A program made the position numbers and the translations under genes. This document shows positions 24,934 to 35,500 of a DNA stretch of 64,000 bases, piece by piece; position 1 is the stretch's first letter, and every line of letters starts with the position of its first letter. The notes under the pieces were generated by a model, which was not told where the DNA came from, ran no database searches, and saw nothing but the letters and a program-made list of their open reading frames with translations. The stretch is from Pseudobdellovibrionaceae bacterium (GTDB lineage: Bacteria; Bdellovibrionota; Bdellovibrionia; Bdellovibrionales; Bdellovibrionaceae): assembly GCA_019637875.1 (NCBI GenBank), contig JAHBUW010000015.1, positions 24,540 to 88,539 of the forward strand, given 5' to 3'.

Positions 24934-25820
24934 TAGTTGTACATCAAGCCCACCATGAAGTTCCCGGTGACGCGAAAATTCCCGCCGTAGAACTGTTCGA
25001 CTTTCTTTTCCTGGAAAAACAGATCGCCCGTTTGGAAGTTGAAGTGCGCGCGTCGGGAGTATTCGCGACGTTCGGAAATACTGATCGACCAACGGTCGAA
25101 AAGAAGACTGCCGGTGATGAGGTCGACGTGATCGACCGCGGTGTTTTGCATTCTCAGGGTCGAGTAATCGATGACGAGCATGTTCAGGTAAATGCCTACA
25201 CTGTAGTTTTCGACGATGGATTGGACCTTGTAGGGATCAAGACCGATCGGAGTCAGCAGGGTCTCGTCCCGGTAGGCCGAATAACCGAACGTGAAGGGCC
25301 CCAAAATTCCATTCACGCCCGCGCCGCCGGTCGTGGCGTAGGTCGTCTGATTGTATTTTCCGAGGACGCCCAGATTTAGCGAGAAGCGTCGGAGCGCCGA
25401 CTTTTTATGTTCGAAAAGATTGAACGCGGTCGCGAGCGTCACCTTCCGACCGCGGTATTTGTCGCGCTCGAGTTTACGCAGATGCAACTCCTCGGTGGCC
25501 TCGTAGGCCGGGGCGCCGAAGAAGGTGTCTTCACTGTTGGAGGGGGTGATGGCGGCCCCCACGCGACCGAGTCCACGGACGAGGCCCACGTCGTAGAGAT
25601 TTTTGTAACCGATAGCTTCGATGCCGAGTCCGCGCTCGGTCGGGACGGCGGAAGGGTTGATGCTGATCCGGCTGTTGGAGCTGGGGTTCGCCGAAGCGCT
25701 GCGCGAGGTGCGCGCGCGACCGCACTTGAATTCACCCAAGTTGCAGATCCCGTCGAACATCGCCCGCGCGGGTTCGAAAACGCCAAAGCAGAAAAAAATG
25801 AATAGGGCGAGCGCGCGCAT
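24888..25820 (-). CDS. Exported, probably beta-barrel or strand-rich protein of unknown function
   Basis: A 310-residue protein with signal MRALALFIFFCFGVFEPARA. A Ser-rich stretch follows (SRSASANPSSNS). The rest is strand-like: LNLGVLGKYNQTTY, TFGYSAYRDETL, VGIYLNMLVIDYS, MVGLMYNYYLL, with the chain ending SGSVTLMF, a terminal Phe as in outer-membrane barrels. Glycines and aromatics alternate, so a barrel is plausible. No family is named. It may share a divergent control region with the gene at 25949. Confidence 0.75.
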   Translation of the reverse strand: MRALALFIFFCFGVFEPARAMFDGICNLGEFKCGRARTSRSASANPSSNSRISINPSAVPTERGLGIEAIGYKNLYDVGLVRGLGRVGAAITPSNSEDTFFGAPAYEATEELHLRKLERDKYRGRKVTLATAFNLFEHKKSALRRFSLNLGVLGKYNQTTYATTGGAGVNGILGPFTFGYSAYRDETLLTPIGLDPYKVQSIVENYSVGIYLNMLVIDYSTLRMQNTAVDHVDLITGSLLFDRWSISISERREYSRRAHFNFQTGDLFFQEKKVEQFYGGNFRVTGNFMVGLMYNYYLLREVSGSVTLMF

Positions 25821-25873
25821 TTTCCCATTCTAACTTGAGTCTCTCGCGGAAGGCGCCCACGTCTGAAAGAGGC

Positions 25874-25889
25874 CCCGACCGAGGTCGGG
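25874..25889. promoter_or_regulatory. 16-base inverted repeat between divergent genes
   Basis: CCCGACC GA GGTCGGG, perfect seven-base arms. It lies 54 bases from one start (25820) and 60 from the other (25949), a position for a shared operator. It could instead be a hairpin in the leader of the plus-strand gene. No sigma70 hexamers are obvious nearby. Confidence 0.35.
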
Positions 25890-25948
25890 ACTTCGTTCGC
25901 GGGGTGTTGGGCATGGACAGGACCTGGGTTCGGCGCGAGCATGGAAGG

Positions 25949-28267
25949 ATGAAAAATCTGAAGGGTTTTTTGATGGTCTTCAGTCTGGCGGGAACGCCCG
26001 CCGCAGCGGCGACCTTGGATTTCGATTGGCGTCGTGATCACGCGGGGCTGATCGTGCAGGTCATGGATGCGCGCGACTTGGACGCGCTGGAAAGTTCGGG
26101 GATGAGCTTCGGCGAGGCGATCGGCGGTAGCCAGCGACTCAAAAGCACGCAGGAACTTTACGCGAAGAATCCGTTCTTCAAACAGATCGCGACGCAAATC
26201 TCGCAGCCGCTGACGCATGATCCGAAAACCGATCAGCTGCCGTCCGTCATCCCGCCTGGCATGGGTGACATTCCCGAGATGGTGCGTTTCATCCGGAATT
26301 TCGACGACAAAGGTTCGCGCGGCGACAAGGATACGAAGGGTGGATTTTTTATCCAATCCCTTTCGAATAACTCGCAGTATCCGTACCGCATCGAAAACGA
26401 CGGCGATGAACCGCGCCATTTCGACGCCCGCTGGCTGAACTCCGCGCACGCGCAAATGAAGTTGATCGCCGTCGTGAACCGCATGGACCGCGTGGATTTC
26501 GATCCCGCCACGTGCGGGGAAGTGCGCTTCGTTTACCGGCTGTCTTACGCCGCGGGAAATGCGGGCTCGAGTTTACCCTTCTTCGCGAACGTGGTGATGC
26601 GCTACCCGAAAATCGAAAGCTGCCGCGGCTTCGCGCAAAGGTGGTCGGTGTCGCCGAAGGCCATCGCGAACTTTCGCCGGGCGAAAGGCGCGAAAGGCGC
26701 AGTGATGTTCGCGGACTGGCTGCACGAAAACGCGTTCAAAGGATTGGTTTTCAAACAGGTGGAGCTCAACTTCCAAAGCTTGAGATTCACCTCGGGTTAT
26801 ATGCACGACTTCGGTGGTCAGGCGATGTACATGCAGCGGATCTTCCGGCTGCAGGGCGGAAGCCTGGTGCCGGTGAAGCTCGAAAACACGCCCGACGTTT
26901 TGAAAATTGAAAAATCCCCCGAGCTCCTTAAGAAGTTCGTCACCTATCTGAAACAGGGGCAAAACCTGAGTCTTTTGGATGAGGGGCGTTTGAACATCGA
27001 CTTTGACCCGGAATTTCTGACGGATTTCTCGGTCAGTTGGTCGACTTTGGGACGAGTACGGAGCGCGAACAAACCTTACCAACGGCTGTTCGAAGGCAAA
27101 AAAGAGCTACTGAACGGCATCGACTTCGCGAAGCTGAAACACTTGAAAAGCGCAGACGCCCTGATCGAGCGACTGGACAACCTGACCTGCATGGGATGTC
27201 ACCAAAGTGGCGGGACGGCGGGGTTTCATCTGCTGGGACAAGCGCATCCGGATTTTTCGCACGGTTTCAACCGCCAAGAGCTGGGCCTTTCGCCCCACGC
27301 CTTCGCCGAGAAGTTCCGTCGCGAAGCTTACGTCGAGAAAATCGCCGCGGGTCAAGAGCCCTCGCGTCTGCGGCCTCATTCGAGTTTCAGCGAGGCGGAC
27401 TGGTCCGGCGCGACGCCGGCCTACGCGAAGCTTAAGCGCGGATCGCTTTGCCTTTTGGACACGGGCGCGCACTTCACGGGGGCGCCAAGCTGCGAAGACG
27501 GCAGCGTCTGCCGGGCCACCGTGACCCGGACCGATGGGCCTCCGCTTTTTGGTGAGTGCACGCTCGCGGTCACGAACGACGCGCGCGAAAATCTGGCGGG
27601 CGCCGTCTGTTGGGAAGGCACGATCGAAGAACGCCGCGCGATTCCCGGCGATCGCGGCACGCCGCCCAGCTACAATCTGTTCGCCTTTCAGGATAAATGG
27701 AAAATGCGCGGTTCGGTTCGCGGCGCCAAAGCGGTGGCCTTGAAGACCCACACTTGCGTGCTGCCGCAAAGCGGAGCCCCGCTCGGTCGCCAAAGCCGCG
27801 CGTGCACGGCGGCGGAAGAGAACTTCACCGCGCTCAGCGAGGTTCGTCGCGACACCGCGCCGATGGAGATCTGCGCCAATCAAGGCGGCAATGGCTTCGA
27901 CATTTGCGCCGCGACCGGCGATTCGGGCGCTTGCCTCGAGTCGCGGGTCGTTCGCGCCATGCTCGACACCTGCTACGCGGGACGTTTCTGTCGCGAGGAT
28001 TACATCTGCCAGAAATTTCCGGACTACCATCGCATCAAGGCCGCGGATTACGGCAAAAAGAAAAACGGCAAGCCCGTCAATCAAAGTTCCCCGGACAAGA
28101 TCGCGGGCGGCGCCATTGAGCACGTCCGTGACCAGGGCATCGGTTTTTGCGTCCCGACTTATTTCCTGTTCAATATGCGCGTCGACGGACACCCCAGTCC
28201 CGTGACGGGAAAGCCTCCGGGCGAACCCGTCGTCGATCGCAAACAACCCGTGCGGGGGTACCGGTGA
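25949..28267 (+). CDS. Large exported protein with one heme c motif
   Basis: A 772-residue protein. ATG 25949 opens a signal peptide (MKNLKGFLMVFSLAGTPAAA, AA); the upstream in-frame ATG at 25913 would add a charged extension. A single CxxCH, LTCMGCHQSGG, stands in the middle (about residue 417), followed by HLLGQAHPDF. About 14 further Cys occupy the last third. One CxxCH with a long flanking region suggests a periplasmic mono-heme c-type protein; the heme is inferred from the motif, and no enzyme family is recognised. The end overlaps the next GTG start by four bases. Confidence 0.78.
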   Translation: MKNLKGFLMVFSLAGTPAAAATLDFDWRRDHAGLIVQVMDARDLDALESSGMSFGEAIGGSQRLKSTQELYAKNPFFKQIATQISQPLTHDPKTDQLPSVIPPGMGDIPEMVRFIRNFDDKGSRGDKDTKGGFFIQSLSNNSQYPYRIENDGDEPRHFDARWLNSAHAQMKLIAVVNRMDRVDFDPATCGEVRFVYRLSYAAGNAGSSLPFFANVVMRYPKIESCRGFAQRWSVSPKAIANFRRAKGAKGAVMFADWLHENAFKGLVFKQVELNFQSLRFTSGYMHDFGGQAMYMQRIFRLQGGSLVPVKLENTPDVLKIEKSPELLKKFVTYLKQGQNLSLLDEGRLNIDFDPEFLTDFSVSWSTLGRVRSANKPYQRLFEGKKELLNGIDFAKLKHLKSADALIERLDNLTCMGCHQSGGTAGFHLLGQAHPDFSHGFNRQELGLSPHAFAEKFRREAYVEKIAAGQEPSRLRPHSSFSEADWSGATPAYAKLKRGSLCLLDTGAHFTGAPSCEDGSVCRATVTRTDGPPLFGECTLAVTNDARENLAGAVCWEGTIEERRAIPGDRGTPPSYNLFAFQDKWKMRGSVRGAKAVALKTHTCVLPQSGAPLGRQSRACTAAEENFTALSEVRRDTAPMEICANQGGNGFDICAATGDSGACLESRVVRAMLDTCYAGRFCREDYICQKFPDYHRIKAADYGKKKNGKPVNQSSPDKIAGGAIEHVRDQGIGFCVPTYFLFNMRVDGHPSPVTGKPPGEPVVDRKQPVRGYR

Positions 28268-29508
28268 AAAAGATCTTCATGATTTTTCTGTTGATCGGCG
28301 CGACGGCCTGGGCTGACGACTACGGCGCCACTGCGGCCGACGACAGCCACAACCACGACGGCACCCATCCGGAGGGGATCGTGGACTGCGGCACGAACTA
28401 TATGCTTCCCGGCGTGGTCGCCAGGCTCGGTTCGCACTCGTTCATCATTCTCGGGCAGGATGGACCGAACCACATCATCGCGGATCACCGCTCGGGGACG
28501 CCGCCGCACAACTACCACTTCATCTTGAAGGTGCGTCTGGATCCGGAAGAAATGGCGTTCTACCAAAAGCTGAAGGCGGAATCGAAACTGTTGCCGGCGT
28601 TCACCACGATCTATTTCGACGACGCGACGGGAAAGAAGCAACTCGACCGGACGTTCTTCTGTTTGGCGGATCTGCCGAAAATCTTCGGTCCCGAGAGGAA
28701 AAAGAACGACGTCTTCCAAAAGCTCTTCCCCATTCGCGCATCGCTGCAGAAAGATGCCGACCACGAGGGCGCTTTTCCCATCGAAAGCACGATCTATCCC
28801 GGCGCGCACTTCAGCCTCGAACGCGACGATGTCGAAATCCTGATTTACAAGTACCTGCCCTCGTACTTACCGCAGAAAGAATTCCGCCAAGCGATCCAAG
28901 ACCAGCCGACGAAGATCATTCCGCTGCTCGACGACGCGCCGATTTCGCAGAACGACGACCGGCAAAAAGCCGAGCAGCGTCCCGCGTACATGGCGGGTGA
29001 CGGACTGATCTCGACCGAGAAAGGCGAATGTCCCGCCGACTACTTTCTGAAGGGCGTGAAAAATCCGCGTACCGTTCACGGTTTTCTACTATTGAACGAA
29101 ACGCCGGAGGGACGGGTCTTGGCCGTTCACTATTACGATCAAGCGCCGCACAATTACCAAGCGCTTCTACGCCTGAAGTTAAACGACGAGCAGCTCGCGC
29201 TGTTCCGCAAAGCGAAGGCGGGCGCGCAGGCGCCGCCGCTCTTTCTGACTCACGTCCCGCGGAAGGGTAAAACGAAAGCGCGGGGGACGTCGTTCTGTAT
29301 GCGTGATCTACGCGAGCTGGTGGCGAAGCTCGAATTCGAAATGGTCGGCACCCTTTACCGAGATCCGGGGATCAACGAATACCGTCGCGGGACCGCGGTC
29401 GGCGAACTGACGTTGACGTCCGCGCAAATGGAGGTCGGCGTGAACCGCACACTCCAAAGTTTGCTGAATCCCAAAGCGGTTCACAAAGACGTCATGAAAA
29501 AGAAGTGA
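28264..29508 (+). CDS. Exported protein with an internal duplication
   Basis: A 414-residue protein. The GTG at 28264 overlaps the previous stop (GTGA) and starts a signal peptide (MKKIFMIFLLIGATAWA). Two copies of one domain are visible. The first holds GIVDCGTNY, PPHNYHFILKVRLDPEEMAF and FFCLADL; the second has GECPADYF, APHNYQALLRLKLNDEQLAL and SFCMRDL. Each copy keeps one Cys near the start, an (A/P)PHNY block and an FC/FCMRDL end, so the pair of Cys may link. No family is recognised. It is co-translated with the heme-motif protein, suggesting joint work in the periplasm. Confidence 0.75.
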   Translation: MKKIFMIFLLIGATAWADDYGATAADDSHNHDGTHPEGIVDCGTNYMLPGVVARLGSHSFIILGQDGPNHIIADHRSGTPPHNYHFILKVRLDPEEMAFYQKLKAESKLLPAFTTIYFDDATGKKQLDRTFFCLADLPKIFGPERKKNDVFQKLFPIRASLQKDADHEGAFPIESTIYPGAHFSLERDDVEILIYKYLPSYLPQKEFRQAIQDQPTKIIPLLDDAPISQNDDRQKAEQRPAYMAGDGLISTEKGECPADYFLKGVKNPRTVHGFLLLNETPEGRVLAVHYYDQAPHNYQALLRLKLNDEQLALFRKAKAGAQAPPLFLTHVPRKGKTKARGTSFCMRDLRELVAKLEFEMVGTLYRDPGINEYRRGTAVGELTLTSAQMEVGVNRTLQSLLNPKAVHKDVMKKK

Positions 29509-29509
29509 A

Positions 29510-32500
29510 TCACTTCACGAATTCGTTCGGGCGCGTGCTGAGTTCGGCGATTCGGTGGATCAAGAGCGCGCGGTCGATGGGTTTTGACAGGTAGTCGGTG
29601 AAACCCGCATCTAGGCAGGCATCCTTTTCTTCCTTCAGTGCGTGCGCGGTGAGCGCCAGGATGGGGCCCAGGTAACCGCTCTCACGCGCGGTTTTCAGCG
29701 CCTGGTAGCCGTCCATGACCGGCATTTGGATGTCCATCAATACGACGTCGAAAGTTTCTTTCAGCATGGCGTCCACGGCTTCGCGGCCGTTTCCGGCGAT
29801 GGCGACTTCGCCGCCGACGGCTTCGATAAAGAGCTGAATGATGGCCTGATTGTCGGGGGCATCGTCCACGACCAGAATGCGGCGTCCGCTCAAGGTCGTG
29901 GCATGGGATTTCGGCACGGGCGCGCGGCGGTCCGTCGAGACGCGGCCCACAGGCCCCAACGCGATCATGATCAAGAAGGACGAACCGCGTCCGAGTTCGG
30001 AGTCTTCCAGAATGAAATCGCCACCCATCAACTGCGCCAATCGGCGTGAGAGGACGAGGCCCAGACCCGTTCCGCCGTATTTACGCGTGACCGAGGCGTC
30101 GCCCTGCACGAAGCGATCGAAGATTCGTTTCTGATGCTCGGGCGAAAGGCCGATACCGGTATCGCGCACGCGGATCCAGAGCATGTCGCGGCCCTGTTGC
30201 TGGCGCGCTTCGAGTTCGATATCGATGCGACCGTGTTCGGTGAACTTGACCGCGTTCCCGACGACGTTCGTGAGAACCTGGCGGAAACGTGTCGGATCCG
30301 TGTTGATGACCGTCGGCAGCGCGTTCAGTGCCCGGTGGCGAATCGCGATGTCTTTGTCGCGTGCCTTGAGCGCGAGGCTGTCCACGACCTCGTTCACGAC
30401 GGCGAGCAGATCGAAATCCGCGCGGTCGATCTCGAAACGTTCGGCTTCGATTTTTGAAAGATCAAGTAGATCGTCGATCAGGCGGCCGAGCTGCGAAGCG
30501 TTCTTCGAAATCCGGTCCAGCTGTTGTGCGGCCTCGGAGTCGGATTCTTTCGTGCGTCCTTGCAACAGATCCGCGTAGCCTAGAATCGCGGCGAGTGGCG
30601 TGCGGATTTCGTGGCTCATATTGGCGAGGAAGCGCGTCTTCGATTCGTTCGCCATTTCCGCGGTGGCGCGCGCCTCTTCGGCCTCGTCTTTCGCGGTCTG
30701 TAGGTCGAGCATCGATTGACGACGCTCCATCACGAGCGCGGCCGTGCGGGTCGCGAGCTCCAGAAGTTTGTGTTCCCAGGGCGAAGGGTTGCGCACGTCG
30801 TGGTAGTAAAGGGCGAAGGTGCCCAGAACTTTGCGTGTGCTCGACAGAATCGGCATCGACCAGCAGGCGCGCAGTTTGAAACGCGCGGCGATCTCGCGGC
30901 CGTGCGCCCACAAGGGATCTTTCTGAATGTCGGAGACGATCACGGTCTTGCCGAAATACGCGGCCGTTCCGCACGATCCCATTTGTGGGCCGATGGGGAG
31001 CCCGTGCACGAGCTCGCTGTACTCCGGCGGCAGCGAGGGGGCGGCCCCGTGCTGAAGGTGCTGGCCGTCGTCGGCCATGATCAGCGCCGAGGCCATGCAG
31101 CCGCGCCCGATCTGCTGCTCGAGGTTTTGCGTCAGGACGTGCAGGATCTCTTCGGTCGAAGCGCCGCGCAGGGTGAGCTCCAGCGCCTGCTTCTGCGACT
31201 CGACGGATTCGCGGTTCGTGATCTGGTCCGAAATCTCTTGGCCCAGAATCATGACGCCGTTGATTTTCCCTTCGGAGTCGCGGCGGGCCGCGTAGGTCAG
31301 GTTGAAGTACCGCAAGCGGTCGCCGAGGGTGACGGGGATCTCGCTCAGCTCGGCCGTGACGCCGGTTTCGTAGACATTGTCCAAGATACCGTGGATTTCG
31401 GTCGATTCGGGTTGCGCCGCGCGGATGGTCATTCCGGTGGCGTCGAAGCCGAGCGCTTTCGTGTGGGCTTCGTTGACGAATTCGAAGACGTGCTCCGGGC
31501 CGTTCAGGATCACGACCATCTCGGGGGTTTGCCGGAACAGATTGCGGAAGTTCTCGCGTTCGATTTCGATGGTTTGCTTCGCCAGTTCGAGGACTGATCG
31601 CGCCTGGACCTTTTCGGTGACGTCGACGCCGTGAACGAAAATCTGCGGGACGTCCCCGTCGACCGCGACCGCTTGGTAGGCGAAATCCAGGTAACGTAAT
31701 TCTTGCGGGCGGAGGGAGCTCCGCTTCAGCATGACGGGGACTTCGGTTCCCGTATAGGGCTCGCCCGTCCGGCGCACGTGATCGAGGATGTCGATGAAGC
31801 CTTGGCCCTCGATTTCGGGCAGGGCCTCGCGCAGGGTTTTGCCGATGATGTCGCGTTCGCGTCCCACGAGTTGCAGGTAACGCTCATTCGCCTGAATGAA
31901 GTTGTAGTCGGGGCCGCTCAAGACGGCCATGAACGAGGGCGAAGTCTCCAGCATCATGTCTTGGCGCGCGCGCGCCTCTTCGACGGCGCGACGGGCGAGG
32001 ACGCGGTCCGTGACATCGAAACCTTGACTGACGATCGCGAAGATTTTGCCGTCGTCGCCCGAGAGGGGCTGAAACGCGAAGTCCAGATACAGGCGGCGCT
32101 TACGCCCTTCGCCCAAATCGATGTCGAGCGGGCGTTCAAAGCCGTAGTAGGGCTCCCCCGTTTCGATCACGCGGTCTAAAAGTTGGACGAAGCCCTGTGG
32201 CTCGATGCCGCGGTAGACCTCTTTGACGGTCTTGCCGATGATCGAAGAGTCCATGCCGGTGACTTCGTAGTATTTTTTGTTCGCGTTCGCGTAGACGTGG
32301 TTGGGGCCCTTGATCAAGGACATGAACGCGGGACTTTCCTGGAAAATCAAATCCAGCATACGTTCGCTGCGCGAGATGGCTTCACGCGCGAGGCGAAGCT
32401 CGTTGATATCCATGCAGCCGCCGATAAAGCCTTCGAAGCGACCATCGGCGGTGAAGCGCGGCGTGCCGCGGCCATTCACCCACCGGTACTCGCCCGAGTG

Positions 32501-35500
32501 ATGAAGCAGGCGGTACTCGATGATGAACTCTTGTTGGTCACGGAAGGCCTGCTCGTAGGTGTCCATGAAGCGGCGGAAGTCGTCGGGGTGGATGCTTTTC
32601 GACCAGCCCGATCCCTGCTCGACTTCCAAGCTGCGGCCCGTCCAGTTCAGCCAAGAGCGGTTGAACCAATGGCGCTGCATGTCCGTTCCCGAAAGCCAGA
32701 TCAGGACGGGCGCGCGGTCGGCCATGACCTGGAAGCGAAGCTCACCTTCGCGCCGACGGTTTTCCGCGGCGACGCGATCGTCGATATCGAAGTTCGTTCC
32801 GTAGTACTTGTACACGTTGCCGGTCGCGTCCCGCACCGCCACCGCGCGCGCCAGGAACCAGCGGTAGGCCCCGGTGGAGCGATCCATAAAGCGGAACTCG
32901 ATCTCGAGCGGTTTGCCGGCCTTCACGGCGGACGACCAGGCCCGCGCGGTCCGTTCGGCATCTTCGGGGTGGAGCAGTTCGATCCAGGAACCGTCGGGTT
33001 CGGAATCGGGCGGAAGTTGGGCGAATTCGTACCAGCGGCGATTGAAATAGTCGACGTAGCCGTCCGGATTCGCCGTCCAGACGATCATCGGCATCGTGTC
33101 CGCAAGCTCGCGGTAGCGTTCTTCCGCCGCCCGCACTTTGGTGATGTCCACGAAGGTCGCCACGATCCCCGAGGCTTCTCCTTCGGAGGTGCGGTACGGA
33201 AGCAAGCGTCGTTGCAGCCACCGTCCGTCGCGCATGGGAATATCGTCTTCGAAGTGGTCTTCGCCGTTCAGGATGTCGTGATAGGCCGGGAATGCGGGCA
33301 TCGCCTGCGCGCGGTCCGTGATATCCGTGATCGGACGGCCGATATCGACTTTGGAGAGGTTGTAGACGCTCTCGACCTGGGGAGTGAAGCTGAGGATGTT
33401 GTACTTTTCGTCCAGGAAGAGCGTCGCGACGTCCGTCGAAGCGAGCAGGTTTTCCAAATCGCTGTTTGAACGCGAAAGCGCCTCATTCGCGATCTGGACG
33501 TCCTCTTTCGAGGCTTCCAGCTCTTCGTTCGCGCTTTGTAACTCTTCGTTCATCGAGAGCAGTTCTTCGTTGGACGATTTGAGCTCTTCGTTGGAGGCTT
33601 CCAGATCCTGAACCGAGCGGTCGAGATCTTCGCGCATCGTCCCCAGCTCACGCTCGAGCTGATCGATGATGAGCACGTCGGACTCGCTGATGGCGGGAGT
33701 CTTCGCGACCTGATCGCGCGACCGCAGCGGTCCCAGGTTCGTGAAAACCACCATGAAAAGCGGCGCTTCGTCGCCGAGCTGGGGCATCGGCTGAACCGTG
33801 ATGCCGATCCGCTCGAACTGTTTGTCATGCTTCAGCGACGAATCGTAATGCGAGACCTTACGTTTTTGCTTGCTGGCCTGGGTGAAGGCGGTCCGCAAAC
33901 CCACACGTAAAGACGGCTTCACGAGTTTCATGAGGTTGTTTTGAAACGTGCCTTCACTGGGCTCCATGTAGTGCGCGATGCCCGCCGAAACCGAGACGAT
34001 CTGGCACTCGTCATTCACGACCGCATACTTCGGCGCGAACTCGTCGAGCAGAATGCGTTGGCTGATCTGGTGGATGTCGGCCTCGTGATTGCGCACGTTC
34101 TCGATCGGATGTTGGGTAAACGAAGATCCCACCGTCGTCGAAAACCCCGGCGGACGGATCGCGGTCGCTTTGCGCTGCGCGATCCGGTGTTTGGCGCTGG
34201 TCGGCCGGAAAAGCTCTTTGTGGTTGGTGAGCGTCTCGCTGTTCCCCAAGAAGAGCGATCCCCCCGGACGAAGCGCGTAGTGGAAGACCGGGATGAGTTT
34301 TTTCTGCAGATGCGGGCCCAGGTAGATCAACACGTTTCGGCACGAGATCAGATCGAGCTGCGAAAACGGCGGATCGTTGATCAGATTGTGCGAAGAGAAC
34401 AGCACCATCTCGCGGATCTCTTTGTTGACGTGGTACTTGCCCGTTTTGCGCGTGAAGAAACGTTTCAACCGTGCGCGCGAGACGTGCTCGTCGATGGTGA
34501 TGGGGTAAACTCCCTTGCGCGCTTGGTTCAGCGCGACCTCATCGATATCGGTCGCGATGATCTGGACCTCGCAAGGCGCCTTCAGCTTCGACAGCACCTC
34601 GCGTACGAGGATGGCGATCGTGTAAACCTCTTCGCCGGTCGAGCAGCCCGCGACCCAGATCCGGTACTTGCTGTCCGCGGGGCGACTTTTGAGCGCTTTG
34701 ACGAGCACTTCTTCTTTCAAAGTTTCGAAGGCTTCCGGATCGCGGAAGAAATTCGTAACGTTGATCAAAAGCTCTTTGAAAAGGGCGTCGGCCTCTTTCG
34801 GGTCTTTCTGCAGGTGCTCGAGGTAAGACTCCACGTTGTCGAGTTGCAAGACCTGCAGGCGGCGTTGGATACGGCGGACGAGCGTCGTGGTTTTGTAGTG
34901 TTTGAAATCGTGGCGGGTTTTCTTCAGTAGAATTTCGCAGATCTCGATCAGCGCCGACGAGATTTTGGTTTGCACCGCCGCGCCGTCGCGCTCAAGGATC
35001 CGCTTCAACGACTGGACGTAGTCGCGGATCAGGCCCGGCATGTGCTCGGGCCGCGCGATGTGATCGATCGCGCCGGTGGCGATGGCGTTTTCCGGCATCG
35101 AGGGGTGTCCCGTCGACTCCGGATTTTGCGTCATCGTCATTCCACCCGCGTCGCTGATCGCCTTCAGGCCGAGTGCGCCGTCGGCGCCTTCGCCGGAAAG
35201 AAGGATACCCACGACACGTGCGCCGTGTTCAGCGGCCAGCGAGCGGAAGGTGAAGTCGATCATCGTGACCGCTTCATTACGTTCGGTCAGATTCTCGACC
35301 ACGAAGCTGTTGTTCTTTACGCCGACGCGCGAGTGGGCAGGGGCATGGAAGATGTGTCCCGAGCGCAGCTTCGTTCCCGACTCAATGCGGATGACCGGAA
35401 GCGGGGACTGGCTTTTCAGAACCTCGAGGGCCAAGTCGTTGCCGTGCTCATCGAGATGTTGCGTGATGACGTAAGCGACGGGGGTTTCGGGATCAATATG

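Noticed and set aside
27107..28246. A 379-codon minus-strand frame over the heme c-motif gene
   Set aside because: Antisense to a CxxCH-containing secreted protein; Arg/Ala-rich, no motif.
32183..33469. A 428-codon open frame on the plus strand inside the giant kinase gene
   Set aside because: It is antisense to conserved PAS modules, lacks domain motifs, and has the His/Asp/Arg-rich composition of antisense frames in GC-rich genes.
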